A stretch of 64,000 nucleotides of DNA. Origin: Arenibacter algicola. Lineage in GTDB: Bacteria > Bacteroidota > Bacteroidia > Flavobacteriales > Flavobacteriaceae. The position numbers were made by a program, and so were the translations under genes. The notes beneath the pieces are model-generated. The model saw only the letters and a program-made list of their open reading frames with translations. It searched no databases and had not been told where the DNA came from. Each line of letters begins with the position of its first letter. The stretch's first letter is position 1. The stretch is taken from NCBI RefSeq assembly GCF_018860365.1, contig NZ_JAHKPO010000007.1, positions 248,001-312,000 of the forward strand. Direction: 5' to 3'. Positions 32,819 through 39,795 of this stretch are shown piece after piece.

Positions 32819-34135
32819 TTACTTACTAAGTTTTTTGCTCAGTTCTTCCAATGTAATTCCTTTGGTCTCCGGCATCATGAAAATAACAAAGAGCAATTGC
32901 AATACCATCATAAAAGCGAAGAAACCAAAAACAGGCCCAGGACCTACCCAGGCAAAAAGTGCAGGGATAGAAGAGGGTATAAGCCAAGCCAGCACCCAAT
33001 GTACAGAACTGCCAAACGCCTGACCGGAGCCTCTTAAGTGATTTGGAAATACCTCGGAGATGAAAACCCAAATTACAGCGCCCTGACCTATGGCATGGGA
33101 TGCAATAAATAAGAATAGAAAAATAGGAACTGCCATGCCCTCCCAGTTTAAAATAAAAGCAGCAGCTACCAATGATAATGAAATTATATAACCTACAGAG
33201 CCAAAATACATTAATTGCTTTCTACCTAGGCGGTCAATTAGGAATATGCCCAATAGGGTAAAGATAAGGTTGGTGATACCGATTCCTATGCTACTCAGCA
33301 GGGCTGTGCTTTCACCTAATCCGGCAGCTTCAAATATTCTGGGAGCGTAGTATAAAAAAGCATTGATCCCAGAGAATTGATTGAAAAATGCGATTAGAAA
33401 TGCCAAGGTCAAGGGAAATCGATATTTCTTCATAAAGATATTTTCGGAGGCTGCGGCACCTTCTTCCCCGTAAGCAATTTCAGCTTCCAATTCTTCCAAT
33501 GACAGATCTGGGTTTATGGAATACAGTATTTTTTTTGCCTCTTCCGTCCTGTTTTTGGTCAAAAGCCATCTTGGACTTTTAGGAACGGTAAGAACAAATA
33601 GGGTATAGATTATAGCCGGGAAAGCTTCTACACCCACCATCCAGCGCCAATCGTTTTCGCCCACATTGCTCAGGGCGTAATTGGACATGAAGGCCACAAG
33701 GATTCCAAAAACAAGCATAAACTGGTAAAGTCCAACCAATCTTCCCCGATCTTTTGCCGGAGCAATTTCCGAAATATAGGCCGGGGCCGCCACTGTTGAT
33801 GCACCAACACCCAAACCACCAATAAACCTGAATATTCCGAAGGTAACGGGGTCATTGGCAAAGGCAGAACCTATGGCGGAGATGGAATAAAGGATACCTA
33901 TCCAAATAAGGGTGTTCTTTCTGCCTATTTTATTGGTAGGTATTCCACCCAGAATTGCCCCAATAACGGTCCCAAACAAAGCCATGCCTATAACTACCGT
34001 TCCGTGAAAAGCTTCCGAGGAGTTCCACAAAAGTTGTAATTTCTTTTCGGCACCTGAAATGACTACAGTATCGAAGCCAAATAAAAACCCCGCCAAAGCG
34101 GCAATAAGGGAAATACGAAGAATTTTGGAATTCAT
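32819..34135 (-). CDS. Sugar porter (SP) family MFS transporter
   Basis: A 438-residue 12-helix transporter from the ATG at 34135 (an upstream in-frame start at 34168 is disregarded). Sugar-porter signatures are present: GFLFGFDTVVISGAE in helix 1, the loop 2-3 motif GGIPTNKIGRKNTLI, PESPRWL-like VPKSPRWLLTKNR after helix 6, and a PETKG-type end MPETKGITLEEL. It should import a hexose by proton symport; the sugar cannot be told. A TACATTTG -7 box sits 45 bp upstream. Confidence 0.9.
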   Translation of the reverse strand: MNSKILRISLIAALAGFLFGFDTVVISGAEKKLQLLWNSSEAFHGTVVIGMALFGTVIGAILGGIPTNKIGRKNTLIWIGILYSISAIGSAFANDPVTFGIFRFIGGLGVGASTVAAPAYISEIAPAKDRGRLVGLYQFMLVFGILVAFMSNYALSNVGENDWRWMVGVEAFPAIIYTLFVLTVPKSPRWLLTKNRTEEAKKILYSINPDLSLEELEAEIAYGEEGAAASENIFMKKYRFPLTLAFLIAFFNQFSGINAFLYYAPRIFEAAGLGESTALLSSIGIGITNLIFTLLGIFLIDRLGRKQLMYFGSVGYIISLSLVAAAFILNWEGMAVPIFLFLFIASHAIGQGAVIWVFISEVFPNHLRGSGQAFGSSVHWVLAWLIPSSIPALFAWVGPGPVFGFFAFMMVLQLLFVIFMMPETKGITLEELSKKLSK

Positions 34136-34179
34136 AATTTGGTTTGTTGATTTTTGTAAAGCTAACAAAAAAAGTAAAC

Positions 34180-34187
34180 CAAATGTA
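34180..34187 (-). promoter_or_regulatory. -7 element of the sugar transporter promoter
   Basis: TACATTTG on the minus strand fits TAnnTTTG, 45 bp before the start at 34135. Confidence 0.5.
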
Positions 34188-34195
34188 TAGACTAT

Positions 34196-34432
34196 TTAAG
34201 ATAGGGCAATTTTTGGGCTAAGGGTATCCCTTGTTTTGGGCTTTTGTCCATTTTTTGTTTTGGGAGCCACTTTTAAGGGTTCTGGTTTCTTGATATCTTC
34301 CTTTTTAGGCGATGGAACAGCATTTTCAGGAGGAGTAGTGCCCTGTTGTTCTCCCATCGGTTCCCTGCATGAAAGACAGAATAGGACAAAAGTGGTCAGG
34401 GAAACCAGGTATATAATTCGGGAATTTTGCAT
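34196..34432 (-). CDS. Small proline-rich lipoprotein
   Basis: A 78-residue protein with a lipoprotein signal (YLVSLTTFVLFCLSC, lipobox Cys at 22) and a low-complexity Pro/Lys tail (PENAVPSPKKEDIKKPEPLK). No domain. It lies 16 bp after the KdtA stop, on the same strand, so is probably co-transcribed with it. Confidence 0.6.
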   Translation of the reverse strand: MQNSRIIYLVSLTTFVLFCLSCREPMGEQQGTTPPENAVPSPKKEDIKKPEPLKVAPKTKNGQKPKTRDTLSPKIALS

Positions 34433-34448
34433 AGTCGTACATAGGTGT

Positions 34449-35684
34449 TCATAATAATGTACGTATGTATGTCATGATTTGGATGCTTGCCCCCTTATTT
34501 TCAGAGACATAAGTGCTGTTGATATCCCCGGTTCTTTTAAGGTACTCTTCGTCGTTTAGCAGGTTGTTGGCCAAGGTGAAGAATTCTTTTGGCGATTTAA
34601 CAATCAATACTCCGCCTTTGATTACCAAATCTTCGGCTTCCTTAAAACCTTTAAAATTTGGCCCAATAATTACGGGGATACCGTATACTGCAGGTTCCAA
34701 AGTATTGTGCAATCCAGTAGCAAAACCACCGCCTACATAGGAAATGTCCGCATAACTGTAAATTTTGGTCAGTAGGCCAATAGTGTCTATAATAAGAACT
34801 TCGTAGGTGGATAAATCCTTATTCTCCAATTCCGAATAAAGTATTGTTTTCTTATTGATGGACGACTTAAGTTTGTTGATGTGTTCTGGTTTTATGTTGT
34901 GCGGTGCAAGAACAAATTTCAAGGAGGATTCACCAGCATTTATATAAGGTACCAATATTTCCTCGTCATCGGGCCAAGTGCTACCGGCGACCAACGTCTG
35001 TGCGCCATTTTTAAAATCTTCCATGAAGGCCAGGTTATTATCCCTTTCAAGAATTTCTATAACCCTATCAAATCTGGTGTCCCCGCTAATAGAGGTGTTC
35101 TTGATGTTGATATTGCTCAATAATTCAATTGATTTGGCATCCTGAACAAAAATATGGGTGAAATTGCCCAAGGCCTTGCGCATAAATCTACCGAAACTTT
35201 TAAAGTATACTTGATTGTCCTTGAAAAGAGCCGAGATAAGGATAGTAGGTATTTTCCGTTTGCCTAATGTTTTTAAATAATTGGGCCAAATTTCGTACTT
35301 GACAAAAATAACCAACTTGGGATTAACAAGGTCCAGGAATTTTTTAGCGTTTTTTTTGGTGTCCATTGGGAGGTAGGTAACCATATCGGCGGCGGCAGTA
35401 TTTTTTTTGACCTCATAGCCTGAAGGCGAAAAAAAGGTGACCAATATTCGGTACGTGGGATAATTTTTTTTTAACTGCTCTATTATGGGAAGGCCTTGTT
35501 CAAATTCGCCCAAAGAGGCCGTGTGTACCCAAATTATTGAATCTCCGGGTGAAATATTTTTCTGTAAATAGGGCATTACCTCTTTCCGCCCATCTACGAA
35601 AAGTTTAATTTTTGGATGGAACAAAGCAATCAATTTTAGGAAAAGAGCGGATAATTGTACGGCAAAATTATATATGGCAAACAC
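34449..35684 (-). CDS. kdtA: 3-deoxy-D-manno-octulosonic acid (Kdo) transferase
   Basis: A 411-residue glycosyltransferase (GT30 N-terminal plus GT-B fold) that moves Kdo from CMP-Kdo to lipid A precursor at the inner membrane. The N-terminal membrane anchor (FAIYNFAVQLSALFLKLIALF) is followed by WVHTASLGEFEQGLP with the catalytic Glu, and a C-terminal nucleotide-binding region YVGGGFATGLHNTLEPAVYG. The GTG at 35684 is chosen because VFAIYNF matches the usual family start MxxxYN; a TTG at 35741 would add 19 residues. It is divergent from the DegT-type aminotransferase. Confidence 0.9.
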   Translation of the reverse strand: MFAIYNFAVQLSALFLKLIALFHPKIKLFVDGRKEVMPYLQKNISPGDSIIWVHTASLGEFEQGLPIIEQLKKNYPTYRILVTFFSPSGYEVKKNTAAADMVTYLPMDTKKNAKKFLDLVNPKLVIFVKYEIWPNYLKTLGKRKIPTILISALFKDNQVYFKSFGRFMRKALGNFTHIFVQDAKSIELLSNINIKNTSISGDTRFDRVIEILERDNNLAFMEDFKNGAQTLVAGSTWPDDEEILVPYINAGESSLKFVLAPHNIKPEHINKLKSSINKKTILYSELENKDLSTYEVLIIDTIGLLTKIYSYADISYVGGGFATGLHNTLEPAVYGIPVIIGPNFKGFKEAEDLVIKGGVLIVKSPKEFFTLANNLLNDEEYLKRTGDINSTYVSENKGASIQIMTYIRTLL

Positions 35685-35745
35685 AGAATCTTCGTTTGGG
35701 GCTAAAATACGTTTCTTTATATAAATTCCATTGGCTGCCAATCCT

Positions 35746-35753
35746 TATTTTTG
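35746..35753 (+). promoter_or_regulatory. -7 element upstream of the DegT-type gene
   Basis: TATTTTTG fits TAnnTTTG, 47 bp before the start codon at 35800. Confidence 0.45.
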
Positions 35754-35799
35754 TAATATTGTTCGCGCCAAACCAAGTTTGGAATCTAAGTTTTATGCA

Positions 35800-36954
35800 A
35801 TGAAGAAAATTCAAATGGTAGACCTAAAGGGTCAATATGAAGTCATAAAGGATGAAGTAAATGCCTCCATTTCCAATGTTTTGGAAACATCCGCATTTAT
35901 TAATGGCCCCGAAGTACATGCCTTTCAAAAGGAATTGGAGGACTATTTGGGGGTGAAGCACGTTATCCCCTGTGCCAATGGTACGGATGCCCTTCAAATA
36001 GCGATGATGGGACTTGGTTTAAAACCCGGTGACGAGGTAATAACGGCCGATTTTACCTTTGCGGCAACTGTAGAGGTGATTGCACTGCTGCAACTTACCC
36101 CGGTCTTGGTAGACGTGGAGCCCGATAGTTTTAATATAGATCCATTAGCCCTGGAAAAAGCAATTACTCCTAAAAGCAAGGCAATAGTGCCTGTACATCT
36201 TTTTGGTCAATGTGCCAATATGGATGCCGTTCTTGAAATTGCTAAAAGGCACAACCTATATGTTATAGAGGACAATGCCCAGGCCATTGGGGCCGATTAT
36301 ACCTTTAAAAACGGTAAAAAACAGAAAGCCGGAACTATGGGACATGTGGCGGCAACCTCATTTTTTCCGTCCAAGAACTTGGGCTGTTATGGAGATGGTG
36401 GAGCTATTTTTACCAACGATGATGAATTGGCGCATACCCTAAGGGGAATTGTAAATCATGGGATGTACGAACGTTATCATCATGATGTAGTGGGCGTCAA
36501 CTCCAGGTTGGACTCTATTCAGGCAGCGGTTTTACGATCCAAGTTGTCCCGATTGGATGGTTATAATGCCAGTAGGAGGGAGGCGGCAAGAAAATATTCC
36601 AAAGCATTTGCTGGAAACAAAAATATTATTGTTCCCCAAATGGCCAATGCCTGTAACGAGATTTGTGAAACTTGCGATTGTCATGTATTCCACCAATATA
36701 CCTTGAGGATTTTAAATGGCCAACGTGATGAATTGGTGAAGCATTTGGCGGAAAAACAAATTCCATGTGGGGTGTATTATCCTATTCCTTTACATAGACA
36801 GAAGGCTTATTTGGATGAGCGTTATCAGGAGAAAGATTTTCCGGTAACCAATCAATTGGTCAGGGAGGTAATTTCATTGCCAATGCACACCGAGCTGGAC
36901 GACGAACAAATTAATTTTATCACCGAAACCATTAACCAGTTTATTGGAGGGTAG
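35800..36954 (+). CDS. DegT/DnrJ/EryC1 family PLP aminotransferase
   Basis: A 384-residue sugar aminotransferase of the WecE/ArnB type. The internal-aldimine Lys is in FFPSKNLGCYGDGG; IEDNAQAIGADY carries the Asp that pairs with the PLP nitrogen. The start is the ATG at 35800; an upstream TTG adds an unlikely leader. Such enzymes make amino sugars on nucleotide-sugar scaffolds for O-antigen or capsule. It precedes galE by 75 bp in the same direction and probably shares its transcript. Odd point: a Cys cluster (C285, C289, C292, C294 and H295) before the VFHQYTL strand. Confidence 0.9.
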   Translation: MKKIQMVDLKGQYEVIKDEVNASISNVLETSAFINGPEVHAFQKELEDYLGVKHVIPCANGTDALQIAMMGLGLKPGDEVITADFTFAATVEVIALLQLTPVLVDVEPDSFNIDPLALEKAITPKSKAIVPVHLFGQCANMDAVLEIAKRHNLYVIEDNAQAIGADYTFKNGKKQKAGTMGHVAATSFFPSKNLGCYGDGGAIFTNDDELAHTLRGIVNHGMYERYHHDVVGVNSRLDSIQAAVLRSKLSRLDGYNASRREAARKYSKAFAGNKNIIVPQMANACNEICETCDCHVFHQYTLRILNGQRDELVKHLAEKQIPCGVYYPIPLHRQKAYLDERYQEKDFPVTNQLVREVISLPMHTELDDEQINFITETINQFIGG

Positions 36955-37029
36955 TAGTTAAATGCTTTGGTGTGGTCAAATTCAATTTGAAAAAAAATGA
37001 AAACTAAAATTTAAAATAAAAATCAATAA

Positions 37030-38046
37030 ATGAAAATACTCGTAACGGGAGGTCTGGGATTTATAGGTTCCCATACCACGGTAGAATTACAAAATAAAGG
37101 CTATGAAGTAATTATTATTGACGATCTGTCCAATTCAACTGAAAAGGTCTTGGACGGTATTGTGGCCATTACGGGGAAGAGACCAATTTTTGAGAAAATA
37201 GATCTTAAAGAAAGGTCGAAAGTTGAGGATTTTTTTAAAAGACATCAGGATGTTGCCGGTGTTATTCATTTCGCTGCATCAAAGGCCGTTGGTGAAAGCG
37301 TGGAAAAACCCTTATTGTATTACGAGAACAATATTGGTACCTTGGTTTACTTGCTCAAGGAACTTTCTAAAAAGGACAAATCCAGTTTTATCTTTAGTTC
37401 GTCATGTACCGTTTACGGTCAAGCCGATAAAATGCCTATAACCGAAAGTGCACCGGTAAAAACGGCAGAATCACCCTATGGCAATACCAAGCAAATGGGT
37501 GAGGAAATAATTCGTGATACCTGTAAGGTAACACCGGGCATAAATGCTATTGCGCTTAGGTACTTCAATCCAATGGGAGCACATCCGAGCGGGGAAATTG
37601 GGGAATTGCCAATTGGTGTTCCTCAAAATTTGGTGCCGTTTATAACCCAAACAGGCATGGGCGTAAGGAAACAGCTTTCGGTTTTTGGCGACGATTACCC
37701 TACCAAGGATGGTACCTGCATTAGAGATTACATTCATGTGGTAGACCTGGCCAAGGCCCACGTAGTTGCTTTGGAAAGATTGATGAACGGCAAGAACCAG
37801 GATAATTATGAAGTCTTCAATGTAGGTACGGGAACAGGTAGTACCGTTTTGGAGGTTATTAAAAGCTTCGAAAAAGTTTCCGGAAAAAAATTGAACTATA
37901 AAATTGTGGACAGAAGACCTGGCGATATCACTTCTGCCTATGCGGATACCACCAAGGCAAACAAGGTTTTAGGTTGGAAGGCAGAATCTACTTTGGATGA
38001 AGCCATGAAGTCGGCCTGGCTCTGGGAGGAAAAAATTAGGAAATAA
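37030..38046 (+). CDS. galE: UDP-glucose 4-epimerase
   Basis: A 338-residue extended SDR. The NAD-binding loop is GGLGFIGSHT (residues 7-16), the catalytic residues lie in SSSCTVYG (Ser) and SPYGNTKQMGEE (YxxxK), and the C-terminal NVGTGTGSTVLEVI and YKIVDRRPGDIT are characteristic of GalE. It interconverts UDP-glucose and UDP-galactose (possibly the N-acetyl forms too) for envelope polysaccharides. Lies behind the aminotransferase; a TGTGTAG/CTACACA hairpin follows at 38078-38100. Confidence 0.92.
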   Translation: MKILVTGGLGFIGSHTTVELQNKGYEVIIIDDLSNSTEKVLDGIVAITGKRPIFEKIDLKERSKVEDFFKRHQDVAGVIHFAASKAVGESVEKPLLYYENNIGTLVYLLKELSKKDKSSFIFSSSCTVYGQADKMPITESAPVKTAESPYGNTKQMGEEIIRDTCKVTPGINAIALRYFNPMGAHPSGEIGELPIGVPQNLVPFITQTGMGVRKQLSVFGDDYPTKDGTCIRDYIHVVDLAKAHVVALERLMNGKNQDNYEVFNVGTGTGSTVLEVIKSFEKVSGKKLNYKIVDRRPGDITSAYADTTKANKVLGWKAESTLDEAMKSAWLWEEKIRK

Positions 38047-38077
38047 ATTCCCGGAACCTACTAATCTATTTTAACAA

Positions 38078-38115
38078 TGTGTAGGCGGGATATCTACACA
38101 AATGTCAACTTTTTT
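38078..38115 (+). terminator. Possible terminator after galE
   Basis: Perfect 7-bp stem TGTGTAG/CTACACA with a 9-nt loop; a T run follows only after about 8 nt, so its strength is doubtful. Confidence 0.35.
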
Positions 38116-38202
38116 TGTGGGGATTACTCAACGGTTCGGATAAATTAGACTTGAAGAAAGCAACCCATCCGAATCCTGTGCATCCTAAAATAAAAAGGGT
38201 TT

Positions 38203-38631
38203 ATGAAATTATTTGTTGGTTTAATAACGCTTTTGTTAACGCTAAATTGCAGCGATAACGGTACGGATGATACCCCTAACTGTTCGGAGGCAATCTGTAC
38301 CGAAGAATATAGGACCATTACGGTAAGTGTCAAAGATAAGGAAGGTGTTGCCGTGGCCTTGGACTATTTTAAGGTGGTTGTTCTTTCCAATGGAGAGGAT
38401 ATTACCCTTGATGCCTCAAGTAGTGAATATGACTGGATGGCAAAAAATGGGAACTACCCTTTGTTCAGCGATAAATACGTTGCAAAATACAGTAATAAGA
38501 AACTTGAAATAAATTTTAAGGGATATGTGGACGATAAGCTATTGGTTGATTCGGATTATGTTGTAGGTGCAGATTGTTGCCATGTTACACTTATTGAAGG
38601 GGAAACAGATATTGTGTTAGCCAATCCTTGA
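38203..38631 (+). CDS. Lipoprotein of unknown function
   Basis: A 142-residue protein with a lipobox signal (FVGLITLLLTLNC, Cys at 16) and a small beta-sandwich-like body containing four further Cys residues (DTPNCSEAICTEE and GADCCHVTL), which could form two disulfides. Similar short lipoproteins are frequent in Flavobacteriaceae. No assigned role. Confidence 0.7.
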   Translation: MKLFVGLITLLLTLNCSDNGTDDTPNCSEAICTEEYRTITVSVKDKEGVAVALDYFKVVVLSNGEDITLDASSSEYDWMAKNGNYPLFSDKYVAKYSNKKLEINFKGYVDDKLLVDSDYVVGADCCHVTLIEGETDIVLANP

Positions 38632-38802
38632 GCTGAAGTCAACCGTGAAATGTCTTGTTTGAAAACAGGAAACCTTAGGTGGGAATCCGTTTATCCTATA
38701 TAATTTCGTCGAAAATAGTGACAAGACTGGTGAATTATGGAAAAAGTTGGCTTTATTGCGCTTTCTTAAAAACCATTTCAAGTAAAATTTCGTAAATAGC
38801 AT

Positions 38803-39159
38803 ATGGTTGTAAATTTCCCCAACATTTCGGCACTTCTAAAGCATGCTACAGATCAAAGTCTCTATCAGAATCTAGTATCGCAATTGCAGAAAGATTTTGT
38901 GTTCGCCAATGTATTTATAGAATTGCCGGACAACATTTCTCCTGAGGATTTAAAAACGTTGGTACATGAAAAAGTATATTATTTGATCATGGAGAAATTC
39001 ACCGATTATTTAAACCTGCTATATATTATTGATGTCCCCGAGAAAGCGGTTAAAGCCATTGAAGCCACCGATGTGGTTGAAATTTCGGAACGGGTGACCT
39101 TTGAGATACTGAAAAGGGAATGGCAAAAAGTGTGGTTCAGAAACGAATACGGTTCCTAG
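38803..39159 (+). CDS. Conserved small cytosolic protein of unknown function
   Basis: A 118-residue protein without signal or membrane segment, composed of helices (FPNISALLKHATDQSLYQNL) and a central hydrophobic segment (YLNLLYIIDVPEKAVKAI). The ordinary codon use suggests a real gene. It is convergent with the barrel gene, the stops being only 2 bp apart. Family not recognised. Confidence 0.65.
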   Translation: MVVNFPNISALLKHATDQSLYQNLVSQLQKDFVFANVFIELPDNISPEDLKTLVHEKVYYLIMEKFTDYLNLLYIIDVPEKAVKAIEATDVVEISERVTFEILKREWQKVWFRNEYGS

Positions 39160-39160
39160 T

Positions 39161-39691
39161 CTAAAAATATACCCGCACAAAAGGCATCAAGGCATTGGCA
39201 TAAATGCTTTTTTGAGTGTCGTGTAAAACATCGTATCGTATACCTATGGTTACATTTCTATTGCCGTAACCTAATCCCAGAAACAATGCCGGTGACCAAT
39301 AATTTTCTTCCAGGTTGCCTCCGTCAAGTTCAAGTTTTCGATTTACCCTTAATTGTTCCAATTCCGCCGAAAGTTGTAGCGCCCTAATTGGATTGAACAG
39401 GGATAGTACACTGCCTCCATAAGCTACTAATTGTGCATCCCGAAATTTGGCATAGTTAAAATTAATTCCTAGGCCAACACCGAATTGCTCGGTAGCTTGG
39501 TAAATTGCGCTGGGAGAGATGGATGCATTGAAGGAATTGTTGCCAAAACCGATGCCTAAATTGCCTCCAAAATATACTTGGTTCCAAAAATCGGAATTCC
39601 TTGGGGTTAGTTGCGAATAACCTAAGCCCCAAAATGCCGTGAAAAAAACACATAAAACCAAGCTTTTTTTTAAGGAATAGCGATTTATCAT
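39161..39691 (-). CDS. Outer-membrane beta-barrel protein next to sucA
   Basis: A 176-residue protein with a signal peptide (LVLCVFFTAFWGLGYSQ) and barrel strands (QVYFGGNLGIGFGNNSFNAS, FGVGLGINFNYAKFRDA, LFLGLGYGNRNVTIGIRYDV) ending in an aromatic VRVYF, the usual outer-membrane insertion signal. In Flavobacteriaceae, genes at this place are often labelled alpha-ketoglutarate decarboxylase by transfer from the neighbour sucA; the sequence shows a barrel and no enzyme motif. Confidence 0.75.
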   Translation of the reverse strand: MINRYSLKKSLVLCVFFTAFWGLGYSQLTPRNSDFWNQVYFGGNLGIGFGNNSFNASISPSAIYQATEQFGVGLGINFNYAKFRDAQLVAYGGSVLSLFNPIRALQLSAELEQLRVNRKLELDGGNLEENYWSPALFLGLGYGNRNVTIGIRYDVLHDTQKSIYANALMPFVRVYF

Positions 39692-39752
39692 AATTATTGT
39701 AATAATTTTCCATTATTCAGGGCTAAGATAAGCTTAGATATGCTAAATGTTG

Positions 39753-39760
39753 TATTTTTG
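39753..39760 (+). promoter_or_regulatory. -7 element of the sucA promoter
   Basis: TATTTTTG fits TAnnTTTG, 36 bp before the ATG at 39796. Confidence 0.5.
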
Positions 39761-39795
39761 AATAAATTTTGTTCAAAAGACAGAGAGACTTTTTC

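Noticed and set aside
38632..38802. Possible RNA gene between the lipoprotein and the 118-residue protein genes
   Set aside because: No stable fold or promoter stood out; the spacer is short and A+T rich.
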